A stretch of 64,000 bases of DNA from Aphanocapsa sp. GSE-SYN-MK-11-07L (GCA_019359715.1 JAHHGS010000139.1:1-64000), one strand, 5' to 3'. Numbered from the stretch's first letter, positions 8,100-16,375 are shown. Notes: a model not told the origin generated them from the sequence alone. Program-made: numbers and translations.

Positions 8100-8863
8100 C
8101 CGGCTTCCTCTGTTCCTAAAGATTGTTTGAGTTGGGCTTGATAGTGGGCGATCGCGGCATCCGACAAATCGCAATCTGCTAAAGTTTGGGCTATCGCAGC
8201 TTGATCTGCGGCTTGCCCGACCACCTCAATGCCGCTAAACCGCTCCGGTCGCCCATCCAACCAGCGGTGAAGATTTAGCTCGGTATAGGTACTGCCTGAG
8301 AGTCCAGACACAAAATCAAAGCAAACCGCCCGCCCATCGACCAGATCAAAAATTCCCTTGGCTCGGCAGATTTGCCCATAGGCTGCTTCGGTCAGCTCAA
8401 ACCAAAATAGATTCAAACTGGCAGGATCAAAGACTTGCCCCGTTAAGACGGCTCGTTGCAGGTGAGAAGGTTCAACCCAGTTTGCAATGGTCGCCCCTTC
8501 GACTACCTGATCTGCCCAGTCATGCCAATCTGACTTTTCCGCCCCAAGCGGCAATACAGCAACTCGTTTGGCAGCGACGGCATCTAAAAACCCAGAGGCG
8601 CTGGCCAAGTCGAGATGAAAGCCTAACTCAATATAAACAGTCGCTTGGGCTGACAATTGATAAACCTCCTGTTGCTCGGTCAGCACCTGAATCGTTGGAA
8701 ACTCAGACATAATCTGAGTCAAATCAATCGGTACATTGCCCACACCGGGGCAGAAATAAAAGCGATCGCCTGTAGCTTGAGAAAGCTGTTGCCTCACCCA
8801 GGTTGTTTTTCCGACTCCAGCGGCACCAGCAATCGCAATTACGGTAGGTTGACTCACTGACAT
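8096..8863 (-). CDS. COG0523 (CobW/YjiA-like) P-loop GTPase, putative zinc metallochaperone
   Basis: The protein has about 255 residues from the ATG at 8863; 26 extra codons are open upstream but would run through the Zur box. VIAIAGAAGVGKTTWVRQQL is the P loop. CFDFVSGLSGSTYTELNLHR begins the C-terminal CobW-type domain. The canonical CXCC motif is not evident. COG0523 proteins act as metal chaperones or insertases, and those under Zur handle zinc. A Zur-box palindrome lies 8 bases upstream of the chosen start. The gene heads an operon with the two metallophosphoesterase genes (4-base overlap with the first) and is divergent from a broken flavoprotein gene. It looks intact. Confidence 0.75.
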   Translation of the reverse strand: MSVSQPTVIAIAGAAGVGKTTWVRQQLSQATGDRFYFCPGVGNVPIDLTQIMSEFPTIQVLTEQQEVYQLSAQATVYIELGFHLDLASASGFLDAVAAKRVAVLPLGAEKSDWHDWADQVVEGATIANWVEPSHLQRAVLTGQVFDPASLNLFWFELTEAAYGQICRAKGIFDLVDGRAVCFDFVSGLSGSTYTELNLHRWLDGRPERFSGIEVVGQAADQAAIAQTLADCDLSDAAIAHYQAQLKQSLGTEEAG

Positions 8864-8870
8864 AAAATGA

Positions 8871-8885
8871 GAATGATAATCATTT
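8871..8885. promoter_or_regulatory. Zur-box-like palindrome between the COG0523 operon and the flavoprotein remnant
   Basis: GAATGATAATCATTT contains the inverted repeat AATGAT-A-ATCATT. It lies 8 bases before the COG0523 start and 19 bases before the divergent flavoprotein start, so it may repress both. It has the same AT-rich 7-1-7 style as the perfect box at 560-574. Confidence 0.65.
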
Positions 8886-8903
8886 TGTATTCTACCCAGG
8901 AAT

Positions 8904-9644
8904 ATGTCAATCGCTACCTCCGCTTTACCGAATTCGATCAATATTGCCTTGGTGGGAGCCGGCCCTCATGCCCTGACCTTGGCGACGCATCTGATCCAAA
9001 AATCTAAGCAGCTTCACGACCAGTTCTTAGCTTTTGACCCTAGTGGCACTTGGATGAGTCGCTGACATCAACAATTTGCAGTTCTGCAAATTCCCCACCT
9101 GCGATCGCCGGCTGTCCATCACCCCGATCCCAACCCTTTCGCCCTGCGCCGGTTTGCTGAGTCTCGCCCCCAGGAGTTACATTCTCCCTACGATCTACCA
9201 GGAACCCAGCTCTTTGAGGAGTTTTGTCAGGATATTGTGGATCGTTGGCAGCTAGAGGATCATGTCTTTCCAGGTCAAGTTGTCCGAATTGAACCCGTGC
9301 CAGAGGGTCGTCGGCTGCGATTCCGACTCTGGCTAGCTCAAGGGCAGTCCATCCTGGCTAGACGAGTCGTAGTCGCTAACCGGGGCGGTACACCCCATTT
9401 TCCCGATTGGGTGAAGCAGATTTCTACCCCCTATCCCGGCGATCGCCTCTGCCATTCCAGCCAGATAGATTTACGATCAACCCAGCTTCAAGGTGAGCAG
9501 GTATTGATTATTGGCGGCGGTTTGACCAGTGGACATTTGGCGATCGGGGCCATTGCCAGCGGCGCGAAGGTGGCGCTGATGCATCGACGGCAATTCTACG
9601 AAAAGCTGTTTGAACTGGGCGATTGCTGCCGCACCTTCAATTGA
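8904..9644 (+). pseudogene. FAD/NAD(P)-binding oxidoreductase with in-frame TGA and lost C-terminus
   Basis: From the ATG at 8904 the frame gives MSIATSALPNSINIALVGAG (the FAD-binding GxGxxA-type turn follows as GAGPHALTLA) and reaches GTWMSR before a TGA at 9063-9065. The frame then continues with HQQFAVLQIPHLRSPAVHH and a second dinucleotide motif, VLIIGGGLTSGHLA. TGG to TGA is the simplest change, since Trp fits after WMSR. After MHRRQFYEKLFE (about 9610) the sequence leaves the family and stops at 9644, so the C-terminal third is gone. It is divergent from the COG0523 operon across the Zur box, which suggests it once belonged to the zinc-starvation response. Confidence 0.7.
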
Positions 9645-9874
9645 GCGTGCCTGACCTTCGCCTGCTCTACAGCGTGACTTACAGGGGTGTTCAGAACAGA
9701 GTTCAAATGCTCCAATTTCAAGCAAATCGCCTGCCGTTGCTGCTCTAGTTGGGTTCTGCTAGAGGTGCGATCGCTGATCACCTGCCCTCTTTGGATGCCA
9801 TCACCTTGCTTCACCTTCAGATTCGCTGGATTACCCAGCATAGGTTGATCTTCAACTCTTGCTGTACCAGATTG
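9596..9874 (-). pseudogene. HlyD-type membrane-fusion protein, lipoyl-like fragment
   Basis: The minus frame is open from 9874 to a stop at 9596. It reads VKQGDGIQRGQVISDRTSSR followed by a Gln/Leu-rich coiled-coil start. This is the typical first half of the lipoyl-like hairpin and helix of HlyD/DevB-type adaptors. Only this segment is present, and the region upstream is closed by a TAA at 9875-9877. Its 3' end overlaps the broken tail of the flavoprotein, so the two remnants were probably joined by a deletion or rearrangement. Confidence 0.5.
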
Positions 9875-10093
9875 TTATGAAAGGGTTTATCAACAAGAGC
9901 GTTAGGGTGGTGTCTCAAACATGTGACTCATGATCTCAAAAGTATTGCAATGTGAGTCTTATAGAAGTCTCGTCCGCATTTCTGGAGCACTACCGCGTTA
10001 GCCGTAGTAGAAAGAATTAACGAATACTCCTTGTAGAATAGCAATGTCTCAAAAGAGAATCAATAAAGAGGACTACTAACCATTTGGTAGATT
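9875..10093. other. junction stretch, nothing recognised
   Basis: About 220 bases between the HlyD remnant and the 3' end of the DUF4365 gene. No ORF or RNA gene is supported. Base composition changes here from the HIP1-containing left part to the AT-rich island gene on the right. Confidence 0.35.
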
Positions 10094-11698
10094 TTAGTCT
10101 TTATCTGAGTTACTACTGAGTAGATCGTATACATCTTTTGAGAGAAACATAGCATCTTCAGGAGGGTCTTCCGAAAGTAGATTATCATTCACCATATGTG
10201 CATATTTTATATAATCACGCATAACTTTCATGCTATTAAACATTGCAAGCTTAGGTTCAGACTCAACAGAGAGTACATGCGCTGAATCCTGAGTAAACTC
10301 AACCCTTATCCGATAAAAAACTTCATATCCCATGTCAAGGATAACCACTACTGAATCAGTAGCTCTGTTTTGGAATTCATTACTACTATCACTAGTATAA
10401 CCTTTGTCAAAGTGATAAGCAGCAGTAGTAAAATCACCTGTTCTGCAATAGAGCATCCCCAATTCCATATGAACCGATTTAAAGTCTAAATCTTCGAGAA
10501 GAGAATGATAACGCTGAACTGATTTACAGTTGTAGCCTAGATCCTTTAAAAGGTGAGCGCTTTTATATAAAGCATAAAAATTCTGTGGATTAATATTGAT
10601 TGCCTTATCATAACTATCTAATGCATCCCAGATACGCCAAACATGCTCTAGTATAATTCCTCTATTTGTATAAGCTTCATGGAAATGCTCATTAAGTTTA
10701 ATACATTCATCATAATGAAAAATTGCTCCTTCATAATCTTTTAAAAAAGTTGCACAAGTTGCTAATTTAAATTGAATAAACTCATTGGTTGGAGCATACA
10801 ACGATGCTACCTTTAGATCTTCATATGCTTCTTTCTCAAGGCCTTGCCAATGATTTAATAGTCCAAGATTAGTCCAAGCTATTGATGATAATGGTTCTAT
10901 CTGAAGCGCCTTTAAAGCATGCTGATGTGCTTTTTCAAATTGACCTTGTACTCCAAGGCAGTGACTAAATAAAAAATGAGATTCCCATTTTTCTGGAGCC
11001 ATTTTTAAAAAGTTTTCAGCAACATTTACTGCTTTGTTTATTTTTCTAGACATTATCAAGCATATAACCAAATTATGTCGAATTGAGAATATGTCATCAT
11101 AAATAATTGTGAGAGATTCATATATTTGTGCGGATTTATTGAATTTTTTTTCGTTCATTAGCTTGCTTGCTACTGTCAGTTTTTCTTTAATCGGTTGAAG
11201 TATTTCTATTGTAGTAGAACCAATTTCTTCTAAAACCTCTGAGACATTTTTTATTTTGAAATTAAAAACGATATCTGTATAGTATTGAGAAATAATTCTT
11301 GTAAACCTTGGTAGAGTGTGCTCGTTGAACTTTTTTTCAAGACTTATTCTAATTGTTCGTGAATCTGAATTATCAACTCTAGTCCAAAATATGTCTGTTT
11401 GTTTATTACAAATAGCCACAAGAATTACAGGTCTTCCATACGATCTCCAATATTCAAGATTTTGCTCAGTTACGATCATAGATATTTCATTCGCTTTTGT
11501 CATTTTAAACTCTGTTCTTGATTTTATTTGAACTCCAATTATTGGACTTTGAACTTCTACTGCTTGGGTAATTTCAATTTCGGCATCAATACCCTTATCA
11601 TGTTCCTTAACTTCTCGAAACAAATATCCTAATCTTCCAGCCAAATACTCAAAGTACCCAACTCCGATTTGCTCAACTAAACGGTTATGATCGCTCAT
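10094..11698 (-). CDS. DUF4365 domain + TPR repeat protein, putative nuclease-like
   Basis: This is a 534-residue protein. Residues about 5-150 match the DUF4365 layout: an N-terminal helix, KGIDAEIEI, then PIIGVQIKSR. The spaced Asp and Q-x-K resemble a PD-(D/E)XK nuclease core. From about residue 180 onward it is a run of 34-residue TPR-type helices (for example SIAWTNLGLLNHWQGLEKEA and HEAYTNRGIILEHVWRIWDA). The gene is clearly more AT-rich than its surroundings and lacks HIP1, suggesting transfer. DUF4365 proteins are often found in defence or mobile regions; a role in defence here is inference. It lies beside a truncated ATPase gene in an island-like stretch. Confidence 0.7.
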   Translation of the reverse strand: MSDHNRLVEQIGVGYFEYLAGRLGYLFREVKEHDKGIDAEIEITQAVEVQSPIIGVQIKSRTEFKMTKANEISMIVTEQNLEYWRSYGRPVILVAICNKQTDIFWTRVDNSDSRTIRISLEKKFNEHTLPRFTRIISQYYTDIVFNFKIKNVSEVLEEIGSTTIEILQPIKEKLTVASKLMNEKKFNKSAQIYESLTIIYDDIFSIRHNLVICLIMSRKINKAVNVAENFLKMAPEKWESHFLFSHCLGVQGQFEKAHQHALKALQIEPLSSIAWTNLGLLNHWQGLEKEAYEDLKVASLYAPTNEFIQFKLATCATFLKDYEGAIFHYDECIKLNEHFHEAYTNRGIILEHVWRIWDALDSYDKAININPQNFYALYKSAHLLKDLGYNCKSVQRYHSLLEDLDFKSVHMELGMLYCRTGDFTTAAYHFDKGYTSDSSNEFQNRATDSVVVILDMGYEVFYRIRVEFTQDSAHVLSVESEPKLAMFNSMKVMRDYIKYAHMVNDNLLSEDPPEDAMFLSKDVYDLLSSNSDKD

Positions 11699-11744
11699 TT
11701 GTTCTTCTCGCTTTTTATTTGTCGAAACTAATAATATTGATATT

Positions 11745-12356
11745 TTACTTGGCTGAACTATGCGTAATGTTACCGATACCGTGATCGCTCAATGGCTCCA
11801 ACTCGATCCGGGGCAATTTCAGAAAAATGTCCCGCGCGGGCGGATGGGTGGCCAGCAACAGCAGCGGCTGACCCAGTTCATGCAATCGTTCTAGCCAGCA
11901 GCGGATTTGCACCTGAAGCCGATGGGCATCATCGCAAATTAGAAAGGCCAGGTTGTCTTGGAGATGATCTGCGATCGCCTGCATCAATTGCATTGCGGTC
12001 AACTGCTTGCCTTCCAACGACTCAGAATCTACGCCCAGTTGAAGGGCGATCGCCACCAGCATTTGCTTGGCGGTTGAGGGTTTGACGGTGACAACGGTGA
12101 ATCCCAGCAGCTCAAGTTCCTCAGTTACACACTCGCTCAACGTGGTTTTACCGCCACCAGACTCACTGACAACCAATAAACTGGAATTAGCTTGCAGGGC
12201 TGCTACAATCCGACGTTTTTCTGCGCTTCTATAGCAGGCGGTTGAAACGGTACTGCTACTCAAAGTCTTCCGTGAACCATCAGTGCCAACGGCATAGCGG
12301 TAGACCCTTTGGGTGCCATCTTTTAGGGTGCGAGTATGTTTCTCAAGATGGGGCAT
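11745..12356 (-). pseudogene. AAA-type ATPase, C-terminally truncated
   Basis: The chosen start is the ATG at 12356 (MPHLEKHTRTLKDGTQRVYR), which overlaps the upstream HTH gene by 14 bases. VVSESGGGKTTLSECV is the Walker A loop and LAFLICDDAHRLQ the Walker B. QPLLLLATHPPARDIFLKL looks like sensor 1, and IELEPLSDHGI the start of the next helix. The frame then ends at 11745 in a few unrelated residues, so the lid domain is missing. Proteins of this kind (TniB- or ExeA-like) accompany transposases or HTH proteins. If the overlap is instead a frameshift, the two ORFs would be one broken gene. Confidence 0.55.
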
Positions 12357-12798
12357 TGCAGCTACGGCGTTCTTTGATAAAGCGGGCGATCGCCCGTTTG
12401 GAGCACCCAATTCCGGTTCGCAATCGCACCTGCTCAATCAGTTGGTGGTAGGTGTAAAATCCCAACGTCCAAGCCTGGATCAGAACCTGGTTCACCCGTT
12501 CTGTCCGCCGATGCCAGGGCTTATGACGGGTGCGAAGTGTTGGACTGAGCAAGGGGAGACTGTGGGGATCATTCTCTACAGCCCCAGGTAAAAGTCGATT
12601 TTCCCTAAAGCCCTCCAGAACATAGAGGATCGGGGAAATCAGTATGGGGCTAACCACGCTCCAAAGATTGCGAGTCGCTCTCAGATCAAGTTTGACCGGG
12701 CTATAGTTCTGTAAAGCGCGGCGAGCCTGCCGAAACTTGGCAATCCCAGCCTGATAAAGCTCGCCTAAAGTCAGGTGTTGCCAGTTTTGTGCTTTCAT
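12343..12798 (-). CDS. hypothetical protein with C-terminal helix-turn-helix, partner of the ATPase
   Basis: A 151-residue protein of unknown family. The N-terminal half is helical (LGELYQAGIAKFRQARRALQ). The C-terminal part, LIEQVRLRTGIGCSKRAIAR, reads as a helix-turn-helix with a following recognition-type helix. Its end overlaps the ATPase start by 14 bases in another frame, which suggests translational coupling in a two-gene module. A small ORF starts divergently 22 bases away. Function is unknown; a regulator or transposition accessory protein is possible. Confidence 0.45.
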   Translation of the reverse strand: MKAQNWQHLTLGELYQAGIAKFRQARRALQNYSPVKLDLRATRNLWSVVSPILISPILYVLEGFRENRLLPGAVENDPHSLPLLSPTLRTRHKPWHRRTERVNQVLIQAWTLGFYTYHQLIEQVRLRTGIGCSKRAIARFIKERRSCNAPS

Positions 12799-12819
12799 CA
12801 GTCTCTGTACCAGAACGTA

Positions 12820-12951
12820 ATGAAAGCATTACTAAACCCCAAATCTGAGTTGGTCGCGGCTCTGGTCAGGTTGGTTTTGGAGAGAGGCAAGGATGCGATC
12901 GCGCGAACGCTGACCGCTGCGCTGCCGAGTGCTGATCTGTCTAGGATTTAG
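12820..12951 (+). CDS. small ORF, 43 residues, unknown
   Basis: The product starts MKALLNPKSELVAALVRLVL and continues ERGKDAIARTLTAALPSADL to a TAG at 12949. It is mostly helical and amphipathic. It is divergent from the HTH/ATPase pair with only 21 bases between the starts. No family is recognised and no strong ribosome-binding site precedes it, so it may be chance. Confidence 0.3.
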   Translation: MKALLNPKSELVAALVRLVLERGKDAIARTLTAALPSADLSRI

Positions 12952-13362
12952 CTGCATATTCCCGCAAGGTTAAACTTGTACCAATTGCTAAACCCCAATC
13001 TCTTCTGAGTCAACCTGTCAAGTTGATTCATCCACTAACTCTGAAAATTTCTAGTTCTGCCGCTGTATGACCGATTTTCCTGACAAGTTTAAACTTAATG
13101 ACTCAGAGGCAGCCCTTGTTCCAATACAACTGCTGGATGACACTCGTCATCTGCTCCAAGCAGAACGCGATGGTCTTTGACCAGCCTTCGCCATCGCATT
13201 GCCCAAAAGTCAATACCGAAGCAAGGTTCTAACTACAGAGTTTGGGAGAAGATTACCAGATCGATATGAGGTGCTTCGTCCTCTGCTCTACCTAAACTTT
13301 TGCAAGATGATTATGTCGGTGAAACTTCGGTGAAGATAATCTTTTTAGAGGACAAAACCTAA
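12952..13362. other. gene-poor stretch with a possible decayed small ORF
   Basis: No intact gene is supported. At 13067-13180 a short ORF reads MTDFPDKFKLNDSEAALVPI and stops. If one base is skipped at the stop, the reading continues as TSLRHRIAQKSIPKQGSNYR and VWEKI, which looks more protein-like than chance. This may be the remains of a small island gene of unknown family. Confidence 0.3.
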
Positions 13363-13438
13363 TCCAGGAAAGGATTTTATGCTTTTGTAGAACGGACTGA
13401 AAATCCTCGTGTCACCAGTTCAAGTCTGGTTCCTGGCA
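13363..13438 (+). pseudogene. degenerate tRNA-Phe (GAA) copy with intact 3' half
   Basis: The 3' half is a near-perfect tRNA-Phe. The loop CTGAAAA (13397-13403, anticodon GAA) and ACCAG-TTCAAGT-CTGGT (T arm, 13414-13430) are followed by TCCTGGC-A (acceptor, 13431-13438). The first bases TCCAGGA (13363-13369) pair with six of seven acceptor positions, and the total length is 76. However, the D arm region does not pair and lacks the GG pair, and the lower anticodon stem has two mismatches. It is therefore not a working tRNA. Such 3' tRNA copies are typical attachment-site scars of integrated elements. Confidence 0.65.
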
Positions 13439-13711
13439 TTCAGTAAAATCAAGCAAGATAGCTGAGGATAAGCATTCCGCGTACTTTAAGGTATGCTCAC
13501 TCATGCGTTTTGACCCGTTAATATGCGCTAATCTAGTGATTGAGTAGTTATACAAAATTAATTACATAGTTCTCACCAAATTCCGCCAATTCAAACTGCA
13601 TCGCAATTACCGATTCACTACTTAGGCAGACATTTTAGCCCAGTCGCATCTTTTCCCCTCAGCGCCCGCAAAGACGCTGAGCAGCGCTGCGTTAAATCTT
13701 CTGAGCTTGGG
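13439..13711. other. stretch after the tRNA remnant, nothing recognised
   Basis: About 270 bases with no supported gene. An antisense ORF at 13622-13897 overlaps the better-supported DUF4278-like gene and shows no recognisable protein, so it is not annotated. Confidence 0.3.
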
Positions 13712-14008
13712 GTGATGAGCCTTTTGGTTGAGTTCACCACAGCTTTGGTTTTGTGCTGTGAAGGCCTGCCGACTCAGCCAGAGCCGCAACCTGAACCCCT
13801 GCCAGTCCAGACGCGCACTCTGATCTACCGAGGTGTACCCATTAAACAGCAGACCTCCACTGCTGAAGCCCCAATCGTCGAACCATCGACTGGGCAACCG
13901 GAAATGCGATATCGCGGTGTTGTCGTCAAGCGATCGCTGGCTGAAGCTGCTTCTGAATTGACCGTCCGCACTCAGCCCCCGCGCAAAGAGCTGGCTGCAA
14001 ACCGCTAG
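13712..14008 (+). CDS. DUF4278-like small protein
   Basis: The product has about 98 residues from the first ATG. Two copies of the LxYRGVxx motif (TLIYRGVPIKQQ near residue 36 and MRYRGVVVKRS near 66) are typical of the cyanobacterial DUF4278 family, which has no known function. The N-terminal segment before them is Pro-rich (PTQPEPQPEPLPVQ). The motif spacing and proline linker are the only evidence. The start could be later. It is convergent with the amino-acid binding-protein gene. Confidence 0.5.
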   Translation: MMSLLVEFTTALVLCCEGLPTQPEPQPEPLPVQTRTLIYRGVPIKQQTSTAEAPIVEPSTGQPEMRYRGVVVKRSLAEAASELTVRTQPPRKELAANR

Positions 14009-14054
14009 TTCGAGGGGTTTGAGTTCGCGAAAGCAATTTTGGTGTCTAGGTTTG

Positions 14055-14864
14055 CTAACGATTAAACCACTGTCGCACCAGACGGTCTAACTCACCGCTG
14101 TCTTTCATCTCTTGAATAATTCGGTTGAAGTCATCGACTAAGGGCGACCCCTTGGGAAAGGCGATCGCAAACGTGACCGGCTCCTGGTTGCTGATGACGT
14201 TGAATTCTAGCTCTGGGTGATCGGCAATATACGTGGCAACAACCGTATCTTCAATAATTGCAGCATCAACCTTTTTGGCTTTAATTGCAGAAATTAAGTC
14301 GGGTAGACGCTTAAACCGGACAACCCGTAACTCCTGCGCGGTGGCAGCCAGCTTCTGCATTTGCTCTTCTTGAATCGAGCCATCTTGCACCCCAACGCGA
14401 CGATCGGATAAATCTGCCAGGGTTTTCAGGTTAGCCCCTTGGCGAGCGGCGATCGTATTGCGGGACTCAAAGTACGCCTCCGAAAAATCAACTTTTTGCC
14501 GACGCTCTGGGGTGGGCGTAATGGCCGCTGCAGCAAAATCGAGCTTGCCCGCTTGCAGGGCTGGAATCACCTTTACAAAGGCCAGATCCTGAAGCTTGAG
14601 GTTGTAACCCAAGCGTTGACTAATGTATTTCGCCAATGCGACATCGAAACCAATAATTTCGCCGCTGTCGCTGGCTCGATATTCAAACGGAGGGTAGTCT
14701 GTGGCTGTGCCCATGGTTAGCAGTTTAGGCACAGACTGAGCAAAGGCAGGCACAGCAACGGCGAGTACTGCCACCGCAGAAGCTGTGTAAGCAAGAGTTC
14801 GGTAGACAGTTGCGGTCAGGTTGGGCATTTGCATCGGGTTGGCAGGTAAGACAATCAGAGTCAT
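14055..14864 (-). CDS. amino-acid-type ABC transporter substrate-binding protein (SBP family 3)
   Basis: The mature part has the family 3 pattern: MGTATDYPPFEYRASDSGEI, then GFDVALAKYISQRLG, LQAGKLDFAAAAITPTPERR and VGVQDGSIQEEQM. It ends with the usual helix DFNRIIQEMKDSGELDRLVR. A signal peptide is present (TLAYTASAVAVLAVAVPAFA). The start is uncertain: 14864 is the first ATG, a TTG lies at 14882, and the Met at 14828 would place the leader best. It binds polar amino acids or related ligands in the periplasm; permease genes are not nearby. It is divergent from the wzm gene. Confidence 0.85.
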   Translation of the reverse strand: MTLIVLPANPMQMPNLTATVYRTLAYTASAVAVLAVAVPAFAQSVPKLLTMGTATDYPPFEYRASDSGEIIGFDVALAKYISQRLGYNLKLQDLAFVKVIPALQAGKLDFAAAAITPTPERRQKVDFSEAYFESRNTIAARQGANLKTLADLSDRRVGVQDGSIQEEQMQKLAATAQELRVVRFKRLPDLISAIKAKKVDAAIIEDTVVATYIADHPELEFNVISNQEPVTFAIAFPKGSPLVDDFNRIIQEMKDSGELDRLVRQWFNR

Positions 14865-15067
14865 TAATTCAGTTGCTTTCAACTTATACCGATCAGCCCA
14901 ACTGTTTATAACGGTTTGCGATCGCTCTTACATCTTTTGGGCGATCGGGGCAGTCCGTCCTCAGAATGGGTACTCGGCCCAAAACTTACCCTAGAGGGGC
15001 TGCTTTTAACCTACAGTGATCAACGATAGCGATCGTCACAAAGATCAGCGCAGGATTAAACGCAAGC

Positions 15068-15898
15068 ATGTCAGAAGCGCCACAACGGTTAGTCATTAAA
15101 GCAGGGCATACCAGAAGCCGCTACTGGAAAGACCTGTGGCGGTTTAGAGAATTACTCTACTTTTTAGCCTGGCGAGACATTCTGGTGCGCTATAAACAAA
15201 CCACGATTGGGATCGCCTGGGCGCTAATCAGACCGCTCCTAACCATTGTCATCTTTACGGTTGTGTTTGGGGCGATCGCCAAACTACCCTCTGGCAATAT
15301 TCCTTACCCGATTCTAGTCTGCGCTGCGCTGCTGCCCTGGCAGTTTTTTGCTGATGCCTTGTCTAGGTCAGGGGCGAGTTTACTGGCGAATGCTCATTTA
15401 ATTTCTAAGGTCTACTTCCCGCGCCTAATTGTGCCGCTAAGTGCTGTGTTTGTCAGTTTGGTCGATTTTCTGGTTTCGGTCTCAATTTTGCTCGGCTTGA
15501 TGGTTTGGTATAACTTTATGCCCAGTTGGCGGATTCTGGCGCTGCCGTTGTTGTTAATGGTGACGGCGATCGCGGCGCTTGGGGTGGGGCTGTGGTTTGC
15601 TGCCCTCAGCGTCAAATACCGAGATTTTCAATTTGTGCTGCCGTTCTTGATTCAGCTTGGCTTTTTTATCTCTCCAGTTGGTTTTAGCAGCAGCGTGATT
15701 GCGCCCAAGTGGCGACTGCTATACTCCCTCAACCCGATGGTGGGGATCATTGATGGCTTTCGGTGGGCGATTTTGGGCACAGATATCGCTTTTTACTGGC
15801 AAGGTTTTTTAGTCTCAATGCTGCTGCTGGTCATAATTTTTAGCAGCGGGATCTGGTTTTTTCGGAAGACAGAGCGCAGCTTTGCTGATGTAATTTAG
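15068..15898 (+). CDS. wzm: ABC-2 type polysaccharide exporter permease (Wzm-like)
   Basis: A 276-residue inner-membrane protein with six predicted hydrophobic segments. The N-terminal amphipathic region WRFRELLYFLAWRDILVRYK is the hallmark of O-antigen/teichoic-acid export permeases. The end, GIWFFRKTERSFADVI, matches the conserved C-terminus. It forms the channel for undecaprenyl-linked polysaccharide together with the Wzt ATPase. The matching ATPase gene is not next door but at 21380, about 5.5 kb downstream, after Rpn-like and Uma2 genes. A truncated vapC remnant overlaps its 3' end on the other strand. Confidence 0.85.
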   Translation: MSEAPQRLVIKAGHTRSRYWKDLWRFRELLYFLAWRDILVRYKQTTIGIAWALIRPLLTIVIFTVVFGAIAKLPSGNIPYPILVCAALLPWQFFADALSRSGASLLANAHLISKVYFPRLIVPLSAVFVSLVDFLVSVSILLGLMVWYNFMPSWRILALPLLLMVTAIAALGVGLWFAALSVKYRDFQFVLPFLIQLGFFISPVGFSSSVIAPKWRLLYSLNPMVGIIDGFRWAILGTDIAFYWQGFLVSMLLLVIIFSSGIWFFRKTERSFADVI

Positions 15899-16099
15899 TT
15901 CAACGTAGTCCTGAGTTTCGAGATAGGTGGAAAGAAGCGTCCATTCTTTTTCATTCAAGCTCCCCTGAAGCAGTTCAAGCTGCGTGAATCGTGTCAAAAA
16001 AACGTCACGATCGCTAATCAGCGTTTCGAGTTTTTGACGGACTTGACCTGCACGATCGCGAAAGACACTGATCCAAACCGAAGTATCAATTAGCAGCAT
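15815..16099 (-). pseudogene. VapC-like PIN toxin, C-terminally truncated
   Basis: It opens with MLLIDTSVWISVFRDRAG, the PIN-domain start with the first catalytic Asp. TRFTQLELLQG gives the conserved Glu. PIN similarity ends at TQDYVEL near 15895, exactly where the wzm gene ends; the last 26 codons are wzm antisense. The C-terminal Asp residues needed for RNase activity are therefore missing. It overlaps the antitoxin gene by 14 bases, the normal vapBC order. Confidence 0.7.
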
Positions 16100-16298
16100 G
16101 ACGAGTTTCGCGCAGGTCTTTGTGGTCGAAAGCCTCGGTAAATTGAATTTGCCCTGCGAGGTCGAGGAGGTTTTTCTTACGACGCGATCGCACCAGTTCT
16201 GTTAGAGCCAAATTGACCAGTTCTTCTTGCGTAGAAAGATTGGTCAGTTGAAGGGCTTCATTGATAAGAGACTCATCAAGATTTAGAGTGATTTGCAT
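16086..16298 (-). CDS. VapB-like antitoxin, now without a complete toxin
   Basis: The 70-residue product MQITLNLDESLINEALQLTN is the short VapB (PF09957-type) antitoxin: a beta strand and helix for DNA binding, then a charged C-terminal tail that clamps the PIN toxin. The start at 16298 is chosen because MQITLNLDE is the family start; upstream codons up to 16349 are unlikely. The partner toxin is truncated, so the pair should be inactive as a toxin-antitoxin system. Confidence 0.65.
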   Translation of the reverse strand: MQITLNLDESLINEALQLTNLSTQEELVNLALTELVRSRRKKNLLDLAGQIQFTEAFDHKDLRETRHAAN

Positions 16299-16375
16299 GA
16301 TAACGCAACGATTGATTCTAAACCCTACTCTCAAATGATACCGATCCACTCTCTTTGAAGCGTAAAACCACAGGA

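Noticed and set aside
12343-12437. Programmed frameshift joining the HTH and ATPase ORFs
   Set aside because: No slippery heptamer with a following structure was seen, and an ATG suits the ATPase start. Kept as overlapping genes with doubt.
13363-13438. Functional tRNA-Phe gene
   Set aside because: The D arm does not pair, the conserved GG is missing, and the anticodon stem has two mismatches, so I treat it as a remnant.
13622-13897. Minus-strand ORF over the DUF4278-like gene
   Set aside because: It has no recognisable motif, while the plus strand carries two LxYRG motifs.
15412-15615. Antisense ORFs inside wzm and many other genes (for example 31157-31387, 34047-34250, 49774-50073)
   Set aside because: They are shadows of well-supported coding frames with no family features or ribosome-binding sites.
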